Assembly: GCF_017357385.1 (NCBI RefSeq)
Contig: NZ_CP071634.1
Coordinates: 248,001-312,000, forward strand
Length of the DNA: 64,000 nt
Source of the DNA: Rhizobium sp. NZLR1
GTDB lineage: Bacteria; Pseudomonadota; Alphaproteobacteria; Rhizobiales; Rhizobiaceae
Direction: 5' to 3'
The translations under genes were made by a program, and so were the position numbers. The notes beneath the pieces are model-generated. The model was not told where the DNA came from. It saw nothing but the letters and a program-made list of their open reading frames with translations, and searched no databases. Below are positions 34,645 to 43,006 of the stretch, piece by piece. Within the stretch, counting starts at the first letter, position 1, and each line of letters begins with the position of its first letter.

Positions 34645-35481
34645 ATGGCATATATAACCACCAACGACGGCGTTGAGATCTTTTACAAGGACTGGGGTCC
34701 GAAGGATGCGCAGCCGATCGTCTTCCATCACGGCTGGCCGCTGTCATCGGACGACTGGGACGCCCAGATGCTTTTCTTCCTTTCGAAGGGATACCGCGTC
34801 GTCGCCCATGACCGCCGCGGTCACGGTCGCTCCGCCCAGGTTGCCGACGGACACGATATGGACCATTACGCCGCCGATGCCTTCGCCGTCGCAGAAGCGC
34901 TCGACCTGAAGAATGCCGTGCATATCGGCCACTCGACGGGCGGCGGCGAGGTTGCCCGCTATGTCGCCAAGCACGGCCAGCCCGCCGGCCGCGTCGCCAA
35001 GGCGGTTCTCGTCTCGGCTGTGCCGCCGCTGATGCTGAAGACCGAGAACAACCCGGAAGGCCTGCCGATCGAAGTCTTCGATGGTTTCCGTTCGGCGCTC
35101 GCGACGAACCGCGCCCAGTTCTTCCGCGACGTTCCGGCCGGTCCGTTCTACGGCTTCAATCGTGATAGCGCGACAGTTCAGGAAGGTGTGATCCAGAACT
35201 GGTGGCGGCAGGGAATGATGGGCGGAGCCAAGGCCCACTACGACGGCATCAAGGCCTTCTCCGAAACGGACCAAACGGAAGACCTGAAGGCGATCACGGT
35301 TCCGACGCTCGTACTGCACGGCGAAGATGACCAGATCGTTCCGATCGCGGATTCGGCCCTGAAGTCGGCAAAGCTGTTGAAGAATGGTTCACTCAAGACC
35401 TATCCCGGCTTCTCGCACGGCATGCTGACCGTCAATGCCGATGTCCTGAACGCCGATCTTCTGGCCTTCGTGCAGTCCTAA
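34645..35481 (+). CDS. Alpha/beta hydrolase (non-haem chloroperoxidase/arylesterase type)
   Basis: The product from the ATG at 34645 is 278 residues. It is an alpha/beta hydrolase of the cofactor-free haloperoxidase group: FHHGWPLSSDDW (oxyanion hole), nucleophile S97 in HIGHSTGGGE, the acid in VLHGEDDQIVP and histidine in YPGFSHGM. AAGGA at 34631-34635 gives a usable ribosome binding site for this start. An in-frame ATG at 34570 lies inside the relic Tat signal. As it stands the protein should be cytoplasmic, whereas the intact ancestor was probably exported. Substrates of this group include esters, lactones and peracids. Confidence 0.85.
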   Translation: MAYITTNDGVEIFYKDWGPKDAQPIVFHHGWPLSSDDWDAQMLFFLSKGYRVVAHDRRGHGRSAQVADGHDMDHYAADAFAVAEALDLKNAVHIGHSTGGGEVARYVAKHGQPAGRVAKAVLVSAVPPLMLKTENNPEGLPIEVFDGFRSALATNRAQFFRDVPAGPFYGFNRDSATVQEGVIQNWWRQGMMGGAKAHYDGIKAFSETDQTEDLKAITVPTLVLHGEDDQIVPIADSALKSAKLLKNGSLKTYPGFSHGMLTVNADVLNADLLAFVQS

Positions 35482-35490
35482 ACAAGACCC

Positions 35491-35532
35491 GGAGCCGCGA
35501 TGTGAAAGCAATCGCGGCTCCGATCTTTTATT
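35491..35532 (+). terminator. Intrinsic terminator after the alpha/beta hydrolase
   Basis: GGAGCCGCGAT (35491-35501) and ATCGCGGCTCC (35511-35521) form a perfect 11-bp stem with a nine-base loop, followed by GATCTTTTATT. It lies ten bases after the hydrolase stop codon. Confidence 0.88.
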
Positions 35533-35561
35533 GAACACAGCACGAAATTCGGAACGGGACC

Positions 35562-36242
35562 ATGATGCTGTTGACCCCAGAGCTTGTTGCCCTGACGTTG
35601 CGAGACGTCCTGGACGATGGCCCAGAACCGGGCTGGACACCACTCTCCGAGGCGGAACTTGACTGTCTCGTCGACAGGATTGAACGAGAGGCAGGTGGCG
35701 AACCGATTTGGGTCTTCGCTTACGGGTCCCTTATCTGGAACCCTGAGTTCGAGCCGGCAGCCCGAATGCCAGCATTCGCATATGGATGGCATCGATCGTT
35801 TTCGCTGAGGATCGAACGTTGGCGGGCAACCAGCGAACAACCAGGTCTGATGATGGTTCTCGAACGCGGCGGGCGTTGTGATGGTGTGGTACTCCGTTTA
35901 TCCGAAGAGCGTCGCCGCCAGGATCTCGGTGCGCTCGTGGCGCGCGAAATCAAGTACCACGAAGTCGCCGCCATGGTCCGGTGGGTTCGCGTGCAGACGC
36001 CTGAAGGCATGAAGAACGCCCTGACCTTCTGGGCAAGTACCAGACGATCCGGCCTCACCAAGCCATTGCCGAGGCAGACCACCGCGGAGCTAATCGCAAA
36101 CGCCTGCGGGCAGGGCGGATCGTGCGCGCAATATCTGCACAACACGATCGTTGATCTTGAGGCCGAGGGGATCCGAGACCGAAATCTCTGGCATCTGCAG
36201 GCGCTCGTGGCCGAGCAGATCAAGGCAAAGCAAGCAGCCTGA
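35562..36242 (+). CDS. chaC: ChaC-like gamma-glutamylcyclotransferase
   Basis: The product is 226 residues. The nucleotide-free substrate loop WVFAYGSLIWNPEF near residue 47 is the hallmark of gamma-glutamylcyclotransferases, and the following WHRSFSLR and CDGVVLRL match the ChaC branch. ChaC cleaves glutathione to 5-oxoproline and Cys-Gly. It follows the terminator of the hydrolase and lacks the shared upstream element, so it is probably independent of the cluster's LysR. It is convergent with the LysR gene. Confidence 0.85.
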   Translation: MMLLTPELVALTLRDVLDDGPEPGWTPLSEAELDCLVDRIEREAGGEPIWVFAYGSLIWNPEFEPAARMPAFAYGWHRSFSLRIERWRATSEQPGLMMVLERGGRCDGVVLRLSEERRRQDLGALVAREIKYHEVAAMVRWVRVQTPEGMKNALTFWASTRRSGLTKPLPRQTTAELIANACGQGGSCAQYLHNTIVDLEAEGIRDRNLWHLQALVAEQIKAKQAA

Positions 36243-36261
36243 TCGTCGTCCTAACTGAACG

Positions 36262-37161
36262 TCAATCCAGCATGACCATGTGCGCCGGGACTTGCTCTTC
36301 GAAGAACTTCGAGAAGGATGCGATCCGGGGCGGCAGGGCCTGATATGGCGGGTAGTAGAGCGTCAACCACAGGTCGGGCGGAGCCCATCCCTTGAAGACA
36401 TGGACAAGACGACCGCTGCGGATGTGGTCGGCAATATTGAACCCCGGTAGCATGGCAACGCCCACACCGTCGGCGGCCATGTCCGCCAGAACCTCGCCAC
36501 TGTTGGCGCTGAAGGCCCGACCTGCCGAAATCGTCATGCTGGATCCACCATCCGATAGCACCCAGTTCTCGCGCCGGCTCTCACCGCTATAGGCGAGACA
36601 GTCGTCAGGTGTCAGTTCGTTCGGGTGCTGCATTTCGGCGAACCGACTCCCGGGCGCCGCGATGAGTATCCGAGGAACGGCACGGATCTTGCGCCAGATC
36701 GTGAACTTGTCCGATGGTTGGGATGAGATGCGGATCGCCAGGTCGTAGTCGTCATCGACAATGTTCACCAATCCATCGGACAGCGAGATCTCGAAGCTCA
36801 TCTTTGGATATCGTTCCTTGAATCCTGAAAGGATCGGCGGCAGCACTGCCTTTCCGAACCATGTCGGCGCGCTGATCCGGAGCCGCCCTTCGTCAGCCTT
36901 GTGAGTGTTCATCACCTCGCGCCGTGCGTCTTCGAGCGTCTTCACCGCAGGCTGGATCTGCGCGGCAAAGATCGCGCCATCGGTCGTGAGGGAAACCTGC
37001 CTCGTAGTGCGCACAAAGAGCTGAACGCCGAGTTCTGCCTCGAGCGCGGCGATGGCACGCGTGACGGCTGCGGGTGTCATGTCCAGTTCGCGGGCTACCT
37101 GGGCGAAATTCCGCTTCTCGGCGGCGAGGAGGAAGGTTCGGAGAGCTTTGTAATCGTTCAT
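36262..37161 (-). CDS. LysR-family regulator, candidate controller of the 34-45 kb cluster
   Basis: The product is 299 residues. The helix-turn-helix (AAEKRNFAQVARELDM, TPAAVTRAIAALEAELG) occupies about 12-48, followed by the effector domain (GRLRISAPTWFGKAVLPPIL onward). It resembles the CrgA/PA2206-like branch of LysR regulators that respond to toxic or oxidised compounds. The gene is divergent from the VOC dioxygenase-like gene with a shared 117-base region that contains one copy of the cluster's repeated element, 18 bases before its own start codon. Autoregulation and control of the other copies are inferences. Confidence 0.88.
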   Translation of the reverse strand: MNDYKALRTFLLAAEKRNFAQVARELDMTPAAVTRAIAALEAELGVQLFVRTTRQVSLTTDGAIFAAQIQPAVKTLEDARREVMNTHKADEGRLRISAPTWFGKAVLPPILSGFKERYPKMSFEISLSDGLVNIVDDDYDLAIRISSQPSDKFTIWRKIRAVPRILIAAPGSRFAEMQHPNELTPDDCLAYSGESRRENWVLSDGGSSMTISAGRAFSANSGEVLADMAADGVGVAMLPGFNIADHIRSGRLVHVFKGWAPPDLWLTLYYPPYQALPPRIASFSKFFEEQVPAHMVMLD

Positions 37162-37179
37162 ATCATTGTTTCAAAAATT

Positions 37180-37235
37180 GCAATTCAATCACAAGGAATA
37201 TTGCAATTCTCGGCGGCGATCAACCGGCCTACATT
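37180..37235 (+). promoter_or_regulatory. Shared LysR-type operator/promoter, VOC-LysR intergenic copy
   Basis: TTGCAATTC occurs at 37178-37186 and again at 37201-37209, exactly 23 bases apart. ATT and AAT between them are 11 bases apart, a classic LysR T-N11-A box. TTCTCG (37207-37212) and TACATT (37230-37235) form -35 and -10 with a 17-base spacer. This copy sits between the LysR gene and the VOC gene, the expected primary site. Confidence 0.8.
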
Positions 37236-37278
37236 CATATCAACACACGAACATCAACGCCCATTGAAAGGCATCGAC

Positions 37279-38211
37279 ATGATCAAGGATATCAAGGGAC
37301 TGCATCACGTGACCTCGATGGCATCGGATGCGCGGCAGAACAACCGCTTCTTCACCGACACGTTGGGCCTGCGCCGCGTCAAGCAGACAGTCAACTTTGA
37401 CGACCCAAGCGTCTATCATCTGTATTACGGCGACGAGAACGGCTCAGCCGGGACGGTCATGACCTACTTCCCGTTCCAGAACATGATGCTGGGGCGTCCA
37501 GGCGTGGGCGAGGTCGGTGAAACGCAGTTCTCCGTGCCGAAGGGTTCGCTGAAGTTCTGGCAGGATCGCTTCACCGCTCAAGGTGTCGACGGGCTGGAAA
37601 CGGACACCGTCTTTGGTGCCAACCGTCTTCGTTTCATGGGACCGGATGGCGACAGCCTTGCGCTTATCGAGTCCGCCGACGATACCCGCGCCCCATGGCT
37701 GGGCGACGGTATCCCTAGCGATGCTGCCATCCGCGGTTTCGCCGGCGCTCGCTTCAGCCTGCACGATATCGCAGCGACTGAAGAACTGCTCGGCTTCATG
37801 GGCTACCAACGCGCCGAAAAGGAGGGCGATGTGACTCGCTTCATCATTCCAAACGGAAACGGAGCGGACACGATCGATCTTGCAGCACTGCCGAAGACGC
37901 CTTTTGCCCGTCAGGGTGCGGGTTCGGTCCACCATATCGCGTTTGCGGTCGACAACCGCGAGAAGCAGCTTGAGGTGCGCAAGGCGCTGATGGATACCGG
38001 ATATCAGGTCACGCCCGTCATCGACCGCGACTATTTCTGGGCGATCTACTTCCGCACGCCGGGTGGCGTTCTGTTCGAGGTTGCCACGAACGAGCCGGGC
38101 TTCAACCGAGACGAGGACACCGCGCATCTCGGCGAAGCACTCAAGCTCCCGAGCCGATACGAGGAATTCCGGGATGAGATCCAGGCCAACCTCGTGCCGC
38201 TGGCGGCCTGA
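37279..38211 (+). CDS. VOC-family ring-cleaving dioxygenase-like protein
   Basis: The product is 310 residues with two VOC domains. The first begins IKGLHHVTSMASDARQNNRFF, the second (near residue 205) SVHHIAFAVDNREKQ, and LFEVATNEPGF supplies the C-terminal glutamate ligand. This is the MhqO/YkcA-type family, annotated as ring-cleaving dioxygenases and linked to hydroquinone, quinone and catechol stress. The start ATG at 37279 is preceded by GAAAGGC. A near-perfect stem follows its stop. It carries the shared LysR element in its promoter. Confidence 0.88.
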   Translation: MIKDIKGLHHVTSMASDARQNNRFFTDTLGLRRVKQTVNFDDPSVYHLYYGDENGSAGTVMTYFPFQNMMLGRPGVGEVGETQFSVPKGSLKFWQDRFTAQGVDGLETDTVFGANRLRFMGPDGDSLALIESADDTRAPWLGDGIPSDAAIRGFAGARFSLHDIAATEELLGFMGYQRAEKEGDVTRFIIPNGNGADTIDLAALPKTPFARQGAGSVHHIAFAVDNREKQLEVRKALMDTGYQVTPVIDRDYFWAIYFRTPGGVLFEVATNEPGFNRDEDTAHLGEALKLPSRYEEFRDEIQANLVPLAA

Positions 38212-38244
38212 TGCCCAGCATTGATCGTCATGTGACGAAGAACT

Positions 38245-38280
38245 TGAAGCGTCGCGGATCCCTGAATCGCGGCGCTTCAG
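38245..38280 (+). terminator. Hairpin after the VOC gene, possible terminator
   Basis: GAAGCGTCGCG (38246-38256) pairs with CGCGGCGCTTC (38269-38279) with one G-T pair around a short loop. No T-run follows, so it may be a processing or stability structure rather than a strong terminator. Confidence 0.5.
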
Positions 38281-38905
38281 TGCGTCCTGCGCGAACGCCC
38301 GCAGCGATGAGCTATGTGGGCGTTGAGGGCGAGGGCGATATGCGCGACGAGAGAGCGGTCCGCGCCATCCTGACCGATCAGGGGCAGGAGGGCAGCGCCG
38401 ATATCCCGCACCGTAGGATCATCCATGCCGCGACAGACAGCCAGATCATTCAGCCCTCACCTGTCTGATCCGCGAGTTCGGTCAGATGCTTCCGCGGGAG
38501 ATGTATGACGAATGCTTCGAACTTTCCGCGGACGGCGATTGCCGCGCCCTGCGCAGACTTATGAGACAGACGGATCCTTTGGGATAAGATCTTCGGAGGA
38601 GAGGGCGGTCTGTTCTGCCATATGTCGGAATGCTCGACTCGATCAGATGGAGCACGATGAGAAACGCGTCGTCGGCCGGATATGACCACGGCAGGATCCC
38701 GCTCGGTGTAACCTCTGGCGACATAGGCCATTGTCATCTCGGCTTCCCGAAGAGGCCTCGTCACGAGAGTGCGTGCACTGCCCGCCTGGACCCATTCGCC
38801 CATATTGTTGGCGACCGCCGATGCTCCCTCACAATGAACTCTTATGAAGAGGGCGTGGAGGTCGAACAGACTTCCCGAGCCGCTGGTTTGCAAATTTCCG
38901 CTCAA
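38281..38905 (-). pseudogene. Degraded AraC-family regulator
   Basis: Minus-strand segments in two or more frames add up to the N-terminal part of an AraC-type regulator. They read ADDAFLIVLHL, then PKGSVCLISLRR, then FEAFVIHLPRKHLTELADQTG, then (after a frame change near 38450) MDDPTVRDIGAALLPLIG and LVAHIALALNAHIAH. The order and spacing match AraC regulators with a cupin-like sensor domain. The DNA-binding domain is missing, as if cut at the end of the VOC gene. It cannot make a functional regulator. Confidence 0.65.
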
Positions 38906-39153
38906 TCCACCGTTGTGGCGCGTCGGGTCATATTAGGATAGTTTCTCGCGCGAAGTTCGCCGCAGGTCTTGTCGAATAGTCAGATCCATGGAACGAAAGA
39001 CAGGCAAATCTGGCCGCGCGCGCTGGAGCGGCCCAGGCGTTTCGGCGCCAGATTCCAGGCGTGGTTCCGACTCCCCTGATCGGGCGAGCGGCGGGCGCTT
39101 CCCCACTACGGAACGGCGGAAGCTGAGGCTTGATGTCCATTGTTGCGAAATGT
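38906..39153. other. Intergenic stretch, no supported gene
   Basis: No open frame on either strand has a recognisable domain or a credible start. It probably continues the decayed region around the AraC remnant. Confidence 0.4.
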
Positions 39154-39209
39154 GTAATTCATTCGCAAGTAATATTGCAATTCCGTGTCGAGAGCCGACG
39201 CAATAGATT
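39154..39209 (+). promoter_or_regulatory. Shared LysR-type operator/promoter, isochorismatase operon copy
   Basis: GTAATTC (39154) and GCAATTC (39177) are 23 bases apart, with ATTCGCAAG and AATATT in between, matching the 37180 copy. TTCCGT (39181-39186) and TAGATT (39204-39209) give -35 and -10 with a 17-base spacer. It lies 154 bases before the isochorismatase start, leaving a fairly long leader. Confidence 0.7.
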
Positions 39210-39362
39210 TCTATTCAGCAGCCAAGACAACGAGTGAGCGGCTCTCAAAGGGAACCCGCAACACTCCAAGGATTGCAGAACGAGCGTCGTGCCGCGGCAT
39301 CCGATGCTGCTGCCCATTCTGACACCGCACAGGCGGTCCAAACAACCGAAGAGGAATTGACT

Positions 39363-40052
39363 ATGTCCAAGCTCGAAGTCCTGACCCCGGCAAACAGCCA
39401 GCTCATCTTCATCGACCAGCAGCCGCAGATGGCGTTCGGTGTGCAGTCGATTGATCGCCAGACACTGAAGAACAATGTCGTCGGCCTTGCCAAGGCCGCC
39501 AAGATCTTCAACGTCCCCACCACGATCACCACGGTCGAAACCGAATCCTTCTCGGGCAATACTTTTCCGGAACTGCTCGCCGTCTACCCGGAGAACGATA
39601 TTCTCGAGCGGACCTCTATGAACTCCTGGGACGACCAGAACGTCCGTGACGCGCTGGCGAAGAATGCCGCCAACGCACGCAAGAAGATCGTCGTCTCGGG
39701 GCTCTGGACGGAAGTCTGCAACACGACCTTCGCACTCTCCGCCCTCCACGACGTTCCGGAATACGAGATCTACATGGTCGCCGACGCTTCGGGCGGGACT
39801 TCGTCCGACGCACACAAATACGCGATGGATCGCATGGTGCAGGCAGGCGTGATCCCGGTCACCTGGCAGCAGGTTCTGCTCGAGTGGCAGCGCGACTGGG
39901 CCCGCAAGGAGACCTACGACGCGGTCACCACGCTTGTGAAGGAACACTCCGGCGCCTATGGCATGGGCATCGACTATGCCTACACCCACGTCCACAAGGC
40001 CGCCGAACGCGTCGCCCACGGCAAGCGCATCGGCCCGAACCCCGCCAAGTAA
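39363..40052 (+). CDS. Isochorismatase-like hydrolase (YcaC type)
   Basis: The product is 229 residues of the cysteine-hydrolase (isochorismatase-like) fold. The candidate triad is D18 in LIFIDQQPQ, R83 in LERTSMNSWDD and C119 in SGLWTEVCNTTFALSA, as in YcaC-type members. MVADASGGTSSDAH is the usual oxyanion region. The start ATG at 39363 follows GAGGAATT. It is followed 65 bases later by the XapX gene and the amidohydrolase. YcaC-like proteins often appear in stress-induced LysR clusters, but their substrates are not well known. Confidence 0.88.
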   Translation: MSKLEVLTPANSQLIFIDQQPQMAFGVQSIDRQTLKNNVVGLAKAAKIFNVPTTITTVETESFSGNTFPELLAVYPENDILERTSMNSWDDQNVRDALAKNAANARKKIVVSGLWTEVCNTTFALSALHDVPEYEIYMVADASGGTSSDAHKYAMDRMVQAGVIPVTWQQVLLEWQRDWARKETYDAVTTLVKEHSGAYGMGIDYAYTHVHKAAERVAHGKRIGPNPAK

Positions 40053-40117
40053 GGCCTGCTCGGCCCGCTCCGATAACCCCGTCGGGGCGGTCTTTCCGTC
40101 ATTCTGGAGGACATCCC

Positions 40118-40405
40118 ATGAAAATCTATCTCCTGTCGCTCGGTGCAGGCCTGCTTGTCGGCATCGTCTACAGCCTGCTCAACGTCCGCTCACCCGCACC
40201 GCCGGTCATCGCTCTAGTCGGCCTTCTCGGAATTCTTGTCGGCGAACAGATCATACCGCTCGCAAAGACCTTGTGGAGCAAGGAGCCGGTAGCCGTCTCA
40301 TGGCTTCATCAGATCAAGCCGCACATGTTCGGTCACCTACCCAAGGGCGGCGATCGTATCGACGTTGCTCATCGCGCAGACGGCCAAGTAGAGGAGCGGA
40401 GCTGA
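40118..40405 (+). CDS. XapX-domain small membrane protein
   Basis: The product is 95 residues with two membrane helices: YLLSLGAGLLVGIVYSLL, then VRSPAPPVIALVGLLGILVGEQ, the XapX (DUF1427) pattern. The C-terminal tail (KPHMFGHLPKGGD onward) is hydrophilic. Function is unknown. It starts after CTGGAGG. Its stop shares one base with the start of the following amidohydrolase gene, so the two are probably cotranslated. Confidence 0.85.
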   Translation: MKIYLLSLGAGLLVGIVYSLLNVRSPAPPVIALVGLLGILVGEQIIPLAKTLWSKEPVAVSWLHQIKPHMFGHLPKGGDRIDVAHRADGQVEERS

Positions 40406-42387
40406 TGACGACGCGGCGAACCTTCCTTGGAGGAGCATCAAGCCTGGCGTTTTCGAACCTCTTCTCACCGGCGAAAGCCGCCGATCTCAACCAGACCCGA
40501 GTAGACACCATGCATCCCGACCTGATCCTTCACAACGGCCGCATCACCACACTTGACCGGACCAATCCGAACGCGACGGCGATCGCCATCAAGGACGGGC
40601 TGTTCTTGGAGGTCGGATCCGACAGCGAGATCATGGTGTTGGCTGGCCCCGACACCAGGATCGTCGACCTCAAGGGCAAGCGCGTCCTGCCGGGCCTGAT
40701 TGACAACCATACCCACGTTATTCGCGGTGGCCTGAACTACAACATGGAACTGCGCTGGGACGGCGTGCGCTCGCTCGCAGATGCCATGGACATGCTGAAG
40801 CGCCAGGTGGCGATCACGCCCGCGCCGCAATGGGTGCGCGTTGTCGGCGGGTTCACCGAACATCAGTTCGCCGAAAAGCGTCTGCCGACGATCGAGGAGA
40901 TCAATGCGATCGCTCCCGATACCCCGGTCTTCCTGTTGCATCTATACGATCGGGCACTCCTGAATGGCGCGGCCCTGCGCGCCGTCGGCTACACCCGCGA
41001 TACGCCGAACCCGCCGGGTGGTGAAATCACCCGTGATGCCAATGGCAATCCGACTGGCATGCTGCTGGCCAAGCCGAATGCAGGCATTCTCTACTCGACG
41101 CTCGCCAAGGGGCCGAAGCTTCCTCTGGACTATCAGGTAAACTCGACCCGCCACTTTATGCGCGAACTGAACCGCCTTGGCGTGACCGGAGTGATCGACG
41201 CGGGCGGCGGCTTCCAGAACTATCCGGACGATTACGAGGTCATCCAGAAGCTGTCGGACGAGAACCAGATGACGGTTCGTCTGGCCTACAATCTCTTCAC
41301 GCAGAAACCGAAGGAAGAAAAGCAGGATTTTCTGAACTGGACGCAGTCGGTCAAATACAAGCAGGGCAACGACTATTTCCGTCACAACGGTGCCGGCGAA
41401 ATGCTTGTCTTCTCCGCCGCCGATTTCGAGGATTTTCGACAGCCACGTCCTGAAATGGCTCCGGAGATGGAAGGCGAGCTGGAAGTGGTGGTCCGGGTTC
41501 TTGCCGAAAACCGTTGGCCGTGGCGCATGCACGCCACCTATGACGAGACCATCTCCCGCTCGCTCGACGTGTTCGAGAAGGTCAACAGGGACATCCCGCT
41601 CAAAGGCCTCAACTGGTTCTTCGATCACGCGGAGACCATATCGGAACGGTCGATCGACCGCATTGCGGCACTTGGCGGCGGCATCGCCACTCAGCATCGC
41701 ATGGCCTATCAGGGCGAATATTTCGTCGAGCGCTACGGCCATGGCGTGGCGGAAGCCACGCCGCCGATCAAGCGCATGCTCGACAAGGGCGTGAATGTCT
41801 CGGCAGGTACGGATGCCACCCGTGTCGCCTCCTACAATCCGTGGGTCTCGCTCTCGTGGATGGTGACCGGCAAGACAGTTGGCGGAATGCAACTCTACCC
41901 GCGTGCCAACTGCCTTGATCGCGAGACGGCGCTTCGCATGTGGACCGAAATGGTCACCTGGTTCTCGAACGAAGAGGGCAAGAAGGGCCGTATCGAAAAG
42001 GGCCAGTTCGCTGATCTGGTCGTGCCGGACAAGGACTTCTTCTCCTGCGCCGAGGACGAAATCTCGTTCCTCGTTTCGGAGCTGACCATGGTCGGTGGCA
42101 AGATCGTCTACGGCGCGGGCGACTTCAAGACGCTCGACGAGAACGACATCCCGCCCGCGATGCCCGACTGGTCTCCTGTCCGCAAATTCGGCGGCTATGC
42201 CGCCTGGGGCGAGCCGGAAGGTGCCGGTGCCCGTTCGTTACGCCGCACGGCAATCTCCACATGCGGATGTGCCAGCGATTGCGGCGTGCATGGGCATGAT
42301 CATGCCGGTGCTTGGACGTCCAAACTTCCGATCGCCGACCTCAAGGGATTCTTCGGCGCTCTCGGCTGCTCCTGCTGGGCAGTCTGA
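40405..42387 (+). CDS. Tat-exported amidohydrolase (YtcJ-like) with cysteine-rich tail
   Basis: The product is 660 residues. A Tat signal (TTRRTFLGGASSLAFS, AKA cleavage near residue 27) precedes an amidohydrolase family 3 domain. Metal ligands are the HTH in LIDNHTHVIRGG, histidines in WRMHATYDE and WFFDHAETI, and the aspartate in SAGTDATRV. The tail has an unusual Cys/His cluster (CGCASDCGVHGHDH, then GCSCWAV at the end). It should act in the periplasm on amide, urea or related substrates. The start overlaps the XapX stop (TGATG). Confidence 0.88.
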   Translation: MTTRRTFLGGASSLAFSNLFSPAKAADLNQTRVDTMHPDLILHNGRITTLDRTNPNATAIAIKDGLFLEVGSDSEIMVLAGPDTRIVDLKGKRVLPGLIDNHTHVIRGGLNYNMELRWDGVRSLADAMDMLKRQVAITPAPQWVRVVGGFTEHQFAEKRLPTIEEINAIAPDTPVFLLHLYDRALLNGAALRAVGYTRDTPNPPGGEITRDANGNPTGMLLAKPNAGILYSTLAKGPKLPLDYQVNSTRHFMRELNRLGVTGVIDAGGGFQNYPDDYEVIQKLSDENQMTVRLAYNLFTQKPKEEKQDFLNWTQSVKYKQGNDYFRHNGAGEMLVFSAADFEDFRQPRPEMAPEMEGELEVVVRVLAENRWPWRMHATYDETISRSLDVFEKVNRDIPLKGLNWFFDHAETISERSIDRIAALGGGIATQHRMAYQGEYFVERYGHGVAEATPPIKRMLDKGVNVSAGTDATRVASYNPWVSLSWMVTGKTVGGMQLYPRANCLDRETALRMWTEMVTWFSNEEGKKGRIEKGQFADLVVPDKDFFSCAEDEISFLVSELTMVGGKIVYGAGDFKTLDENDIPPAMPDWSPVRKFGGYAAWGEPEGAGARSLRRTAISTCGCASDCGVHGHDHAGAWTSKLPIADLKGFFGALGCSCWAV

Positions 42388-42452
42388 TCTCGGCTTCACG
42401 CTTGGGCGGCCACGCCGCCGCCCGAGCAATCCATTTCATAATTTCAAAAATC

Positions 42453-42508
42453 GCAATTGAATCGAAACGATTGCTGCAATTGTTGGCAGGGCGGTAACCA
42501 GCCAATAT
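42453..42508 (+). promoter_or_regulatory. Shared LysR-type operator/promoter, DoxX-MFS copy
   Basis: GCAATTG at 42453 and 42476 are 23 bases apart, with the palindrome AATCG-AAA-CGATT between them. TTGTTG (42480-42485) and CAATAT (42503-42508) form -35 and -10 with 17 bases between. It lies 54 bases upstream of the DoxX start codon. Confidence 0.78.
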
Positions 42509-42562
42509 CGCTCCATCAAACGCAGCCGCTCGTTCAGACCGGCGAACCTGCAGGGAGCAGAT

Positions 42563-43006
42563 ATGACCAACCAATCACATATGTCGAATCCAGTTCGGAG
42601 CAGTCTGGCCCGCGTCGTCGGCTCTCCTGTCACGCGAACGGTGTCGCTGCTGGCGCTCTGCGCCGCCTATATCCAGGGACCGCTCACCAAGATCTTCGAT
42701 TTCAACGGCGCATTGGCCGAGATGGATCATTTCGACCTCCATCCAGCGGCCTTCTTCGCAGTCGCCGTCATCGTCTTCGAACTCACGGCTTCCGCCATGG
42801 TGGTCTCGGGCTTCCTGCGCTGGACAGGCGCCCTGGCGCTGGCTGGCTTCACGCTTCTCGCGACCTTCATCGCGCTCCGCTTCTGGGAAATGGCCCCGGG
42901 CATGGACCGTATGATGGCGGCCAACGCCTTCTTCGAGCACCTGGGCCTCGCAGGCGCATTCGTCTTCGTTGCAGCATTTGACCTCACCAAGGGAGCAGGC
43001 AAATGA
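42563..43006 (+). CDS. DoxX-family membrane protein
   Basis: The product is 147 residues with four membrane segments. YIQGPLTKIFDFNGALAEMDHF is the N-terminal DoxX motif, followed by AVAVIVFELTASAMVVSGF and FIALRFWEMAPGMDRM. DoxX proteins are linked to redox and thiol-oxidative stress in several bacteria. Its stop overlaps the MFS start by four bases (ATGA). An ATG at 42581 is an alternative start. Confidence 0.85.
   Translation: MTNQSHMSNPVRSSLARVVGSPVTRTVSLLALCAAYIQGPLTKIFDFNGALAEMDHFDLHPAAFFAVAVIVFELTASAMVVSGFLRWTGALALAGFTLLATFIALRFWEMAPGMDRMMAANAFFEHLGLAGAFVFVAAFDLTKGAGK

Noticed and set aside
35562..36242. Including the chaC gene in the five-promoter LysR regulon
   Set aside because: There is a GCAAT at 35508, but no partner 23 bases away, and it lies inside the terminator stem of the preceding gene.
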